Assembly: GCA_028284045.1 (NCBI GenBank)
Contig: JANQSN010000049.1
Span: forward strand, 1 to 64,000
Source of the DNA: Alphaproteobacteria bacterium
GTDB taxonomy: Bacteria > Pseudomonadota > Alphaproteobacteria > DSM-16000 > Inquilinaceae
Direction of reading: 5' to 3'
Length of the DNA stretch: 64,000 nt
Each line of letters begins with the position of its first letter. Position 1 is the first letter of the stretch. The notes below the pieces were generated by a model. It saw nothing but the letters and a program-made list of their open reading frames with translations, was not told the origin of the DNA and searched no databases. This document shows positions 55,336-63,785 of the stretch, piece by piece. The position numbers and the translations under genes are program-made.

Positions 55336-57330
55336 TTAGCCGCCGATCTCGCCGCCGTCGTCCTTGATGATGGCCACCACCGACGGGCGCGGCGGGATGC
55401 CTTCCTGGAAGTCCGGCCAACGGGTCGCCGGATCCTCGAAGGTCGAGTCGCGCTCGAAGCCCGGGAAGTGCTGCGTGCCGTCGGTGGCGACATGCTGCAC
55501 GGCGACGAACAGGGTGGTGACGTCCGGGGTGAACTTCGGACCGCACATCTCCGCCCCGACCGGCACGCGGAAGAACATCCGGCCCGTGCCGCGCAGGTCG
55601 CCTTCGGTCTCAACCGCCCACACGCCGTCGGCGGTGCCGCTGTTGGAGGCCCAGCCGCCGCCCTGGTCGGTGGAGATCCACATCCGCCCGCGGGCGTCGA
55701 AGGCGACGTTGTCGGGGTTGGCGAACCAGCCGTTTTCCGACGTCGCCGGGTTGAAGGTGGCGCCGACCGCGCCGTCCGACGGGTCGCCGCACTGGACCAG
55801 GATGTTCCAGTCGAAGGTCGTGGCCGCGTGATCCTCGCCCGCCGGGGTCAGTTCCACGATGTGGCCCCATGCGTTCTCCGCCCGCGGATTGGCGGCATCG
55901 ACCTGGTCGGCCGTCCGGCGGGTGTTGTTGGTGAGCATCACATAGACCTTGTTGGTCGCCGGGTTGGCCTCGACGTCCTCTGGACGGTCCATCGGGGTGG
56001 CGCCCAGCAGATCCGCCGCCGCGCGCGCCATGATCACCACATCGGCCTGGCTGTTGAAGCCGTTCTCGGCCGTCAGCGGGCCCTCGCCATGGACCAGGGC
56101 CAGCCACTCGCCGGTGCCGTCGCCGTCGAAGCGCGCGACGTACAGCGTGCCTTCGTCCAGCAGGTCCATGTTGGCCGCCCGGTCGTCGGCGTTGAAGGTG
56201 CCGGCGGTGATGAACTTGTAGAGGTACTCGAACCGCTGGTCGTCGCCGCTGTAGACGGCGACACGGCCGTCGCCGTTGACGATGACCTCGGCGTTCTCGT
56301 GGCGGAATCGGCCCAGCGCGGTGCGCTTCTTCGGCGTGGAGGCAGGGTCGAACGGGTCGACCTCGACGACATAGCCAAAGCGATTGCCCTCATTGGCTTC
56401 CTTGGTGACGTCGAAGCGGTCGTGATACTGGCCCCAGGCGTACCACTTGCCCGGCAGACCGTACCGGTCGAAGTTCGCGAACTCCGGGTGATCCTCGGCC
56501 AGATCACCCCAGAAATAGCCGTGGAAGTTCTCTTCCGCCGACAGGAAGGTGCCCCACGGGGTCTGACCGCCGGCGCAGTTGTTGATGGTGCCGATCACCC
56601 GGGTGCCGGTGTCGTCGGTCGAGGTCTTCAGACGGTCGTGGCCGGCGGCCGGACCGGTCAGCGCCATCTCGGTGCCCAGCGCGGTCAGGCGGCGCGCGTA
56701 TTCGCTGTCCGGCACCACCTGCCAGGACCCGCCGTCCTTGCGGATCTCGATCACCGAGGCGCCGTGGGCGGCCATCTCGATGTCGACCAGATCCTTGGTC
56801 ATGTTGGTGAACTCTTCATCGGACTTGCCGACGCCGGGGAACATGACCTCTTCGTTCGTGTACTCGTGGTTCACGAACATGATGCCGTGGTCGCTGGCGT
56901 CGCCGTCGGGCAGGCCGATATAGCCGATGAAGTCGTTGTTGTAGCCGAACTGCTGGGACTGCGCCTCGGCCGACTGGTTCATCGGATCGAAGGCCGGCGC
57001 GCCCGGCACCACCGGGTCGCCCCAGCGAATCAGCACATCCGCCGTGTAGCCCGGGGCGACGTGGTGGGTCTCGTCGACACCGTGGGAGATCTCGTCGAAG
57101 GTGAAGCTGCCGGCCTGGGCCTTCGCCTCCTGGCTCGACAGCGCCAGCGGCGCCGCGATCGCGGTGGTCGCGGAAACGGCGAGCGCGCCGCGCATCATGT
57201 CGCGCCGGCCGAATCGCGCGTTGATGACGTCGCCCATGGTCGGAGCGGTCGAACGGTTGACCGGAATGTCGTCCGATGCCTCGAACGCGGCCGAACGCGT
57301 CGGGTACGCCGAAAAGTCACGGGTATCCAT
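55336..57330 (-). CDS. phoX: PhoX-family alkaline phosphatase
   Basis: A 664-residue periplasmic phosphatase that frees phosphate from organic esters with calcium and iron cofactors. The Tat signal RRDMMRGALAVSATTAIAAP is set about 42 residues in, which is usual for PhoX, and ends near EAKAQ. Typical motifs are DHGIMFVNHEYTNEE near 165, NNCAGGQTPWGTFLSAEENF near 250, WGQYHDRFDVTKEANEGNRF near 308 and PDNVAFDARGRMWISTDQGG near 535. A possible Pho box stands upstream and a strong terminator follows. It is expected to be expressed when phosphate is scarce. Confidence 0.94.
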   Translation of the reverse strand: MDTRDFSAYPTRSAAFEASDDIPVNRSTAPTMGDVINARFGRRDMMRGALAVSATTAIAAPLALSSQEAKAQAGSFTFDEISHGVDETHHVAPGYTADVLIRWGDPVVPGAPAFDPMNQSAEAQSQQFGYNNDFIGYIGLPDGDASDHGIMFVNHEYTNEEVMFPGVGKSDEEFTNMTKDLVDIEMAAHGASVIEIRKDGGSWQVVPDSEYARRLTALGTEMALTGPAAGHDRLKTSTDDTGTRVIGTINNCAGGQTPWGTFLSAEENFHGYFWGDLAEDHPEFANFDRYGLPGKWYAWGQYHDRFDVTKEANEGNRFGYVVEVDPFDPASTPKKRTALGRFRHENAEVIVNGDGRVAVYSGDDQRFEYLYKFITAGTFNADDRAANMDLLDEGTLYVARFDGDGTGEWLALVHGEGPLTAENGFNSQADVVIMARAAADLLGATPMDRPEDVEANPATNKVYVMLTNNTRRTADQVDAANPRAENAWGHIVELTPAGEDHAATTFDWNILVQCGDPSDGAVGATFNPATSENGWFANPDNVAFDARGRMWISTDQGGGWASNSGTADGVWAVETEGDLRGTGRMFFRVPVGAEMCGPKFTPDVTTLFVAVQHVATDGTQHFPGFERDSTFEDPATRWPDFQEGIPPRPSVVAIIKDDGGEIGG

Positions 57331-57453
57331 GAGTTGATCCTCTCCCCTGTCGTGAGCTGGCGGTGCGGTCTTCGGACAAGACGCAAGCGATGGGCGCCAA
57401 CGAACGAACGGCGTTTTAGGCCGTTCGGCTGGGCGCGACCATAGAGCCGCCTC

Positions 57454-57471
57454 GTGACGGTTTTGTTACGC
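57454..57471 (-). promoter_or_regulatory. Possible Pho box between phoX and the divergent gene
   Basis: Read on the phoX strand the sequence is GCGTAAC, AAAA, CCGTCAC: two 7-bp direct repeats with a 4-bp A-rich spacer, close to the alphaproteobacterial PhoB box. It is about 125 bases before the phoX ATG. The second half is the better match. It may also serve the plus-strand gene at 57707. Apart from this, 57331-57706 shows no gene I can support. Confidence 0.55.
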
Positions 57472-57706
57472 TTCCGTGATGGCGGAGTGATTTATCCTGC
57501 CGCCTCGTCGCAACGGACAAAGCGCCGCAGAAATCGTCGGCGGGACTCGGTCGGGCGAGGGTCGTGGAAAAATTTCCCGCGAGATCGGTGATCGGCTATC
57601 CCGGCCCTTGCGTAGAAGGGAGCGACAGATGCGGCACAGGCCGCCTGCGGTGTCGAGCGGCCGAGTAGCGCGCCGCCACCGCTGGACAGAGAGGTTGGAT
57701 CCGTCG

Positions 57707-58450
57707 ATGACCGTGGAGATGGCAGGAGACACTGCCGGGACCGCCCGGTTGGCCCTGGGCCGGCGCCGGCTGATGGCCGGGGCGCTGGCAACCGGTGGCA
57801 TGGCGTTCGGTGCCGGGCTCGCCTGGCCGACAGGGGCCCACGCGGCGGGCATTCCGCCCGCGGAGCGTATGCCCTTTGCGGTGCGCCGCGGCGACGACTT
57901 CATCGGCCAGCATACGGTCAGCTTCCGCCGCGACGGCGCGCGGGTCGAGGTGGCGGTGGAGGCGGCGTTCGAGGTCAAGATCGCCTTCATTACCGCGTGG
58001 CGCTACCGCCACCAGAACCGCGAGGTCTGGGAGGGCGGCCGTCTGATCTCCGTCGACAGCGTCACTTACGACGACGGCACCGATCTGCGCGTGACCGCGC
58101 GGGCGACCGCGTCGGGGCTGGAGGTGGAGGGGCGCGATGGCCGCTTCACCGCGCCGGCCGACACCCTGTCGACGAGTTGGTGGAATGCCGACGTGGTCAA
58201 CCGCAGCCAAGTGCTGGACACCCAGAATGGCGTGCTGCGCAGCTTCCGCGCCAACCCGGGGCCGTGGGAGACGGTGACCGCCGCCGGGCGTCCGGTGCGC
58301 GCGCGCGGCTACACGCTGAGCGGCGATTTCGACCTGAGGATCTGGTACAGCGACCAGGACCAGTGGGTGAAAATGCGCTTCGACGCGCGCGGCGAGCCGG
58401 TGGACTACCGCCTGCAGCCCAACGGCGCCGTCCTGGTGGGCGCCAGCTAA
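57707..58450 (+). CDS. DUF6134-type exported protein
   Basis: A 247-residue protein of unknown function. A twin-arginine-like signal (GRRRLMAGALATGGMAFGAG, about residues 25-44) precedes a beta-rich domain with FAVRRGDDFIGQHTVSFRRD near 67, then FITAWRYRHQNREVWEGGRL near 98 and FDLRIWYSDQDQWVKMRFDA near 215. These match what I recall of the DUF6134 family. The start at MTVEMAGD gives a signal of normal length; an in-frame ATG 33 codons earlier adds an Arg-rich stretch with no supporting site. It is divergent from phoX and may share its control. The next gene, for a photolyase, is 117 bases away beyond a hairpin. Confidence 0.75.
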   Translation: MTVEMAGDTAGTARLALGRRRLMAGALATGGMAFGAGLAWPTGAHAAGIPPAERMPFAVRRGDDFIGQHTVSFRRDGARVEVAVEAAFEVKIAFITAWRYRHQNREVWEGGRLISVDSVTYDDGTDLRVTARATASGLEVEGRDGRFTAPADTLSTSWWNADVVNRSQVLDTQNGVLRSFRANPGPWETVTAAGRPVRARGYTLSGDFDLRIWYSDQDQWVKMRFDARGEPVDYRLQPNGAVLVGAS

Positions 58451-58518
58451 GGCGCCCGAGGTCGGCAGGGCGACGGCGCCGGCCGGTTTCCCCACCTCAT
58501 CTCGTGCAAGCGATTGAA

Positions 58519-58547
58519 GGCCGGGTGGCCCTCTAGGCCGCCCGGCC
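58519..58547. terminator. GC-rich stem-loop before the photolyase operon
   Basis: GGCCGGGTGGCC (58519-58530) pairs with GGCCGCCCGGCC (58536-58547), 12 bp with one G-T pair, around a CTCTA loop. No T-run follows. It lies 20 bases before the GTG start at 58568, so it may end the upstream transcript or affect translation of the photolyase. Confidence 0.4.
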
Positions 58548-58567
58548 GTCCCTGACGGAGCGCCATC

Positions 58568-60139
58568 GTGTCCTCCCCCGACCGGCGGCTGCGCGTGGTC
58601 TTGGGCGACCAGCTCTCGCCAAGACTGTCCGCGCTCGACGGCCTCGACCCCGCGCGCGACCGCGTCTTGATGATGGAGGTCGCGGACGAGGCGACCTATG
58701 TCCCCCATCACCCGAAGAAGATCGCCTTCCTGTTCGCGGCGATGCGCCATTTCGCGGAGGCGCTGCGGGCCGACGGGATCGATGTCGACTATGTGCGGCT
58801 GACGGATCCGGCCAACACCGGCTCTTTCACCGGCGAGGTCGCGCGCGCGGTCGCCCGCCACGGCGCCGGCGCCGTGATCGCCACGGAGCCCGGGGAGTGG
58901 CGGGTTGCCGAGGCGATGGCGGCTTGGTCGGCTGAGATCGGGGTTCCGGTGGAGATCCGCGAGGATACGCGCTTTCTGTGCGCCCGCGGCGACTTCGCCG
59001 CCTGGGCGGCCGGCCGGCGCAGCCTACGCCTGGAGCCATTCTATCGGATGATGCGCCGCCGCTACGGCGTGCTGCTGGACGACGCCGGGCAGCCGGTCGG
59101 CGGCCAATGGAACTACGATGCGGAGAACCGCAAGGCGCTGCCCGCCGGCCTCGCGCCGCCCGCGCCGGTGCCGGTGGCGCCCGATGCGGTGACGGCGGCG
59201 GTGCTGGACTTGGTCGGCCGCCGGTTCGGCCACCATTTCGGGCGGCTCCATCCCTTCGGCTTCGCGGTCACCCGCGCCGACGCCGAGGCCGCGTTCGAGC
59301 GGTTCGTGGAGACGGCGCTGCCCCGGTTCGGCGACTATCAGGATGCGATGCGGACGGGCGAGCCCGTCCTGTTCCATTCGGTCATCGCGCTCTATCTGAA
59401 TGCCGGCCTGCTCGATCCCCTGACGGTCGTTCGGCGGGTGGAGGCGGCATGGCGCGACGGCGCGGTGCCGCTGAACGCCGCGGAAGGGTTCATCCGCCAG
59501 ATCCTGGGCTGGCGGGAATATGTGCGGGGCATCTACTGGCACTTCATGCCCGGCTATGCGGAGACCAACGCGCTGGACGCCCATAACCCGCTGCCCGATT
59601 TCTACTGGACGGCGGACACGGAGCTGAACTGCCTGGCCCAGGTGATCGGCCAGACGCGCGACGAGGCCTATGCCCACCACATCCAGCGGCTGATGGTCAC
59701 CGGCAACTTCGCCCTGCTCGCCGGGGTCGAGCCGGCCGAGGTCTGCGCGTGGTACTTGGCGGTCTACGCCGATGCCTATGAATGGGTGGAGCTGCCGAAC
59801 ACCCATGGCATGGCGCTCTATGCCGATGGCGGGCGGATGGCCAGCAAGCCCTATGCCGCCAGCGGCGCCTATATCGATCGGATGTCCGACTACTGCCGCG
59901 ATTGCCGCTACGATGTGCGGCAGAAGACGGGGCCGGATGCCTGCCCGTTCAACCTGCTCTATTGGGACTTCCTGATGCGCAACCAGTCCCGCCTGGCGGG
60001 CAATCCCCGCCTCGCCATGCCCTACCGGACCTTGGCGCGCATGACGCCGGCGCGGCGCGCACAGATCCGGACGGAGTCCGGCCGGTTCCTCGACGGGCTG
60101 TTCGCCGCGGCGCCGCCGCGCGCTGCCGCCGGCGGTTGA
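58568..60139 (+). CDS. FeS-type bacterial (6-4) photolyase/cryptochrome (PhrB family)
   Basis: A 523-residue flavoprotein of the iron-sulfur bacterial cryptochrome/photolyase group. It opens LRVVLGDQLSPRLSALDGL. Four cysteines sit where the PhrB [4Fe-4S] cluster is bound: ELNCLAQ near residue 355, YCRDC near 442 and 445, and DACPFN near 458. IRQILGWREYVRGIYWHFMP near 312 and AWYLAVYADAYEWVELPNTH near 395 are FAD/antenna-region motifs of the group. It should repair (6-4) photoproducts or act as a light sensor. Translation starts at a GTG with GGAG seven bases before it. It heads an operon continuing to the end of the window. Confidence 0.92.
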   Translation: MSSPDRRLRVVLGDQLSPRLSALDGLDPARDRVLMMEVADEATYVPHHPKKIAFLFAAMRHFAEALRADGIDVDYVRLTDPANTGSFTGEVARAVARHGAGAVIATEPGEWRVAEAMAAWSAEIGVPVEIREDTRFLCARGDFAAWAAGRRSLRLEPFYRMMRRRYGVLLDDAGQPVGGQWNYDAENRKALPAGLAPPAPVPVAPDAVTAAVLDLVGRRFGHHFGRLHPFGFAVTRADAEAAFERFVETALPRFGDYQDAMRTGEPVLFHSVIALYLNAGLLDPLTVVRRVEAAWRDGAVPLNAAEGFIRQILGWREYVRGIYWHFMPGYAETNALDAHNPLPDFYWTADTELNCLAQVIGQTRDEAYAHHIQRLMVTGNFALLAGVEPAEVCAWYLAVYADAYEWVELPNTHGMALYADGGRMASKPYAASGAYIDRMSDYCRDCRYDVRQKTGPDACPFNLLYWDFLMRNQSRLAGNPRLAMPYRTLARMTPARRAQIRTESGRFLDGLFAAAPPRAAAGG

Positions 60140-60155
60140 CGGGAAGGGGACGCCG

Positions 60156-60941
60156 ATGAGCATGGCGGTTCGACCGGCCGACGGCATCGCCTGGGTCACC
60201 GGCGCCTCCACGGGCATCGGCCGAGAGGTGGCGGTGGCCCTGGCGCGCGCCGGCTGGCGGGTGGCGGCGACCGCCCGCAGCGCGGAGACGCTGGCCGAGC
60301 TGGCGCGCGCTCAGCCCGGCATTGTGGCCGTCCCGGTCGACATCACCGACCGCGCGGCCCTGCGCGCCGTGGTAGACCGCCTGGAGCGGGAGGAGGGCGG
60401 TATTGCGCTGGCCATCCTGAACGCCGGCACCTATGTGCGCGACCGGGCGGAAGACCTGGACGAGGCGGCGTTCGCGCGGACCATCGACCTGAACCTGATG
60501 GCGACCGTGGCGTGCGTCGCGGCGCTGATGCCGGGCTGGCTGGCGCGGCGGCGCGGTCAGCTCGCCATCGTCTCCTCCGTCGCCGGGTATCGCGGGCTGC
60601 CGGGGGCGCTGTCTTACGGCGCCAGCAAGGCCGCACTGATCAATTTCAGCGAGTCGCTGCGCTTCGACTTCGACCGGCTGGGCCTGAAGGTCCAGGTGAT
60701 CAATCCCGGCTTCGTGCGCACCCCGCTGACCGACAAGAACGACTTCCCCATGCCGTTCATCATCGAGGCCGACGACGCCGCGCGCCGGATCCTGCAGGGG
60801 CTGGCGCGCGACCGGTTCGAGATCGCCTTCCCGGGCCGCTTCGTGCAGATCCTCAAGCGGCTGCGCTGCCTGCCCTATGGGCTCTATTTCGCGCTGGTCG
60901 GCCGGCAGACCGGGGCGCGCAGGGGACAGGACCCCTCGTGA
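60156..60941 (+). CDS. Short-chain dehydrogenase/reductase
   Basis: A 261-residue SDR. The cofactor loop is WVTGASTGIGREVAVALAR near residue 13, followed by AILNAGTYVRD near 87 and the catalytic Ser-Tyr-Lys in VSSVAGYRGLPGALSYGASK near 132. INPGFVRTPLTDKNDFPMPF near 178 is typical of the classical family with a lipid or ketoacyl-like substrate. An Arg-rich C-terminal tail follows. It lies 16 bases after the FeS photolyase gene, and its stop overlaps the GTG of the next photolyase. The substrate is unknown; homologues occur in stress operons together with the next two genes. Confidence 0.87.
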   Translation: MSMAVRPADGIAWVTGASTGIGREVAVALARAGWRVAATARSAETLAELARAQPGIVAVPVDITDRAALRAVVDRLEREEGGIALAILNAGTYVRDRAEDLDEAAFARTIDLNLMATVACVAALMPGWLARRRGQLAIVSSVAGYRGLPGALSYGASKAALINFSESLRFDFDRLGLKVQVINPGFVRTPLTDKNDFPMPFIIEADDAARRILQGLARDRFEIAFPGRFVQILKRLRCLPYGLYFALVGRQTGARRGQDPS

Positions 60942-62440
60942 GCGACGGGCCGACGATCCTGTGGTTCCGTCAGGATTTGCGCCTGGCGGATAACCAAGCC
61001 GCGGCCGCGGCGCTGGCCGGCGGCGGCCCGGTCGTGCCGGTCTTCATCCTGGATGACGACACGCCGGGCGACTGGCGTCCGGGCGGTGCGTCGCGCTGGT
61101 GGCTGCACCACAGCCTGTCGCGATTGGGCGAGGCGCTGGCGGCGCGCGGCAGCCGGCTGATCCTGGCGCGCGGCGTCGCGGGGCCGGTGCTCGACCGGCT
61201 GGTCGCGGCGACCGGGGCGGTGCGGGTGGTGTGGACCCGCTGCTACGAGCCGGCGGCCATCCGGCGCGACACGGCGGTCAAGGCGGCGCTGAAGGCCCGC
61301 GGCGTGGCGGCGGAGAGCCATCCCGGCGCGCTTCTGTTCGAGCCCTGGACCGTTACCACCGCGGGCGGCACGCCCTATCGCGTCTATACCCCGTTCTGGC
61401 GCGCCTGCCGGGCCGCGGGGGTGGCAGGTAGCCCCGTTCCGGCACCGGAACGGCTGCCGGCACCGGCGGCCTGGCCGGAGAGTGAGGCGCTGGACGCCTG
61501 GGGATTGCGGCCCACCGCCCCGGACTGGTCGGGTGGCCTGGCGGCGGCCTGGACCCCCGGCGAGGACGGGGCACAGGCGCGCCTCGCCACCTTCCTCGAC
61601 CGGCCGCTCGGCCGCTATGCCGACCAACGCGACCGCCCGGACCTGCCCGGCACCTCCGGTCTGTCCCCGCATCTGCATTGGGGCGAGATCGGGCCTCGCC
61701 AGATCTGGCGGGCCGTGGAACACCGGGTCGACTCCGGCCGTCTCGACGGCAAGACGGCGCAGGCGGAGAAATTCCTGAAGGAGATCGTCTGGCGCGAATT
61801 CTCCTACAATCTGCTCTACCATTTCCCGGAGATCGCCGACACGCCGCTGGATGCGCGCTTCGCCGCGTTCCCGTGGCGCACGGACGACGCGGCGCTTGCC
61901 GCCTGGCAGCGGGGCCGCACCGGCTATCCGATCGTCGATGCCGGCATGCGCCAGCTCTGGGCGGTGGGGTGGATGCACAACCGGGTGCGGATGATCGTGG
62001 CGTCGTTCCTGGTGAAGCATCTCCTCTTGCCCTGGCAGGCGGGGGAGGCGTGGTTCTGGGATACGCTGGTCGATGCGGACCTCGCCTCCAACGCGGCGAG
62101 CTGGCAATGGGTGGCGGGTTGCGGCGCCGATGCCGCGCCCTATTTCCGGATCTTCAATCCGGTGCTGCAGGGCTGCAAGTTCGACCCCGACGGCACCTAT
62201 GTTCGACGCTGGGTTCCGGAACTCGCCACCCTCGACACCGCCTGGCTGCACGCCCCGTGGGAGGCGCCGGCGGGCACGCTCGACCGGGCGGGGATCCGGC
62301 TAGGCCGTGACTATCCGCAGCCGATCGTCGACCACCGGTCGGCGCGGGCGCGGGCGCTGGCGGTGTTCGAGCAGATCAAGTCGCGACCGGACCCGGCGGC
62401 CGCCGGGCCGGGACCTCAGAACAGACGGACGGGCACATGA
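60938..62440 (+). CDS. Class I photolyase (CPD photolyase type), GTG start
   Basis: A 500-residue DNA photolyase. The N-terminal antenna domain starts (M)SDGPTILWFRQDLRLADNQ. The FAD domain shows FLKEIVWREFSYNLLYHFPE near 280, TGYPIVDAGMRQLWAVGWMH near 322, NRVRMIVASFLVKHLLLPWQ and ASNAASWQWVAGCGADAAPY near 382, the standard CPD/cryptochrome core including the tryptophans for electron transfer. It uses blue light to split cyclobutane dimers. The GTG overlaps the SDR stop, and its own stop overlaps the next gene. It is the second photolyase in this operon and from a different subfamily. Confidence 0.93.
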   Translation: MSDGPTILWFRQDLRLADNQAAAAALAGGGPVVPVFILDDDTPGDWRPGGASRWWLHHSLSRLGEALAARGSRLILARGVAGPVLDRLVAATGAVRVVWTRCYEPAAIRRDTAVKAALKARGVAAESHPGALLFEPWTVTTAGGTPYRVYTPFWRACRAAGVAGSPVPAPERLPAPAAWPESEALDAWGLRPTAPDWSGGLAAAWTPGEDGAQARLATFLDRPLGRYADQRDRPDLPGTSGLSPHLHWGEIGPRQIWRAVEHRVDSGRLDGKTAQAEKFLKEIVWREFSYNLLYHFPEIADTPLDARFAAFPWRTDDAALAAWQRGRTGYPIVDAGMRQLWAVGWMHNRVRMIVASFLVKHLLLPWQAGEAWFWDTLVDADLASNAASWQWVAGCGADAAPYFRIFNPVLQGCKFDPDGTYVRRWVPELATLDTAWLHAPWEAPAGTLDRAGIRLGRDYPQPIVDHRSARARALAVFEQIKSRPDPAAAGPGPQNRRTGT

Positions 62441-63774
62441 GAGTTGCGGTCATCGGTGCGGGGATCGCCGGTCTCGGGGCCGCCTGGGCGCTGGCGCGGC
62501 GCCACGAGGTGGTGCTGTACGAGGCGGCGGAGAGCCTGGGCGGCCACGCCAACACCGTCGTGGTGGAGGAGCCCGGCGGGACCGGCCCGATCGCCGTCGA
62601 CACCGGCTTCATCGTGCTGAACGACCGGACCTATCCCAATCTCAGGGCGTTGTTCGCCCGGCTCGGCGTGGCGACGCGCGACACCAACATGTCCTTTGCC
62701 GTCAGCCTGAACGGCGGGCGCACGGAGTATAGCGGCGACGGGATCGCCGGGCTGTTCGCCCAGAAGCGCAAGATGCTGTCGCCGCGCCATTGGGGCATGA
62801 TCCGCGACCTGCTGCGCTTCTACCGCGAGGCGCCGGGGACGGTCGACGATCCGGCCTGGTCCGGCGCGACGCTGGGCCAGTATCTGGCGGAGGGACGCTA
62901 CAGCCGCAGCTTCCTCGACGACCATTTGCTGCCGATGTCGGCGGCCATCTGGTCGTGCACCAGCCAGGAGGTGCTGGGCTTCCCGCTGGCCAGTTATGTC
63001 CGCTTCTGCGTCAACCATGGCCTGCTGCAGCTTCGCGGCCGGCCGCAATGGATGACGGTGGACGGTGGCAGCCGCCGCTATGTCGATGCCGTGGCCGGCG
63101 ACTTCGCCGGGGAGATCCGCCTGTCGACGCCGGTCGCCCGGGTGGCGCGCGCCGCCGGTGCCATGATCGTCGACGACCATCGCGGCGGGCAGGATCGCTT
63201 CGACGAGGTCGTGCTGGCCTGCCATGCGGACCAGGCGCTTGCCCTGATCGACGGGCCCGACCCGGCGGAAGCGGCGGTGCTGGGATCGTTCCGCTACTCC
63301 AACAACGGCGCGGTGCTGCATCAGGACCGCCGGTTGCTGCCGCGGCGCGAGCGGGTGTGGTCGTCCTGGAACTATATGGGCGGTCCCGGCCCCGGCGGTG
63401 GCCGCGACGTCTCCGTCAGCTATTGGATGAACCGGTTGCAGGGGCTGACCAGCCGCCGGCCGCTGGTCGTCTCGCTCAATCCGCTGATCGAGCCGGACCC
63501 CGCCCTGGTGCATGGCGCCTACACCTACGCCCATCCGATCTTCGACGATGCCGCGATCACCGCGCAGCGCCGGCTGGGCGCGATCCAGGGCCAGGCGGGC
63601 TTGTGGTTCTGCGGCAGCTATTGCGGCCACGGCTTCCACGAGGATGGGTTGGCCGCCGGGCTGGCGGTCGCGGAAGGGCTGGGCGCGCCGCGGCCCTGGC
63701 AGGTCGCCGACGTGTCGCCGGCCTTCGCGCATGCCAGCCAGCGATCCGCCCGCCTTGCGAACGCCGCGGCCTGA
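62437..63774 (+). CDS. FAD-dependent oxidoreductase (amine-oxidase-like)
   Basis: A 445-residue flavoprotein. The dinucleotide fold begins MRVAVIGAGIAGLGAAWALA and ends in VVLYEAAESLGGHANTV near residue 28. Later motifs are TGFIVLNDRTYPNLRALF, the SCTSQEVLGFPLASYVRF region and WFCGSYCGHGFHEDGLAAGL near 390, which closes the FAD site. This subfamily is commonly next to DUF1365 and a cyclopropane-synthase-like methyltransferase, and is thought to modify fatty acyl chains. Here a DUF1365 gene follows. The start overlaps the photolyase stop (ATGA). Confidence 0.88.
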   Translation: MRVAVIGAGIAGLGAAWALARRHEVVLYEAAESLGGHANTVVVEEPGGTGPIAVDTGFIVLNDRTYPNLRALFARLGVATRDTNMSFAVSLNGGRTEYSGDGIAGLFAQKRKMLSPRHWGMIRDLLRFYREAPGTVDDPAWSGATLGQYLAEGRYSRSFLDDHLLPMSAAIWSCTSQEVLGFPLASYVRFCVNHGLLQLRGRPQWMTVDGGSRRYVDAVAGDFAGEIRLSTPVARVARAAGAMIVDDHRGGQDRFDEVVLACHADQALALIDGPDPAEAAVLGSFRYSNNGAVLHQDRRLLPRRERVWSSWNYMGGPGPGGGRDVSVSYWMNRLQGLTSRRPLVVSLNPLIEPDPALVHGAYTYAHPIFDDAAITAQRRLGAIQGQAGLWFCGSYCGHGFHEDGLAAGLAVAEGLGAPRPWQVADVSPAFAHASQRSARLANAAA

Positions 63775-63785
63775 TCGCTAGCGTA

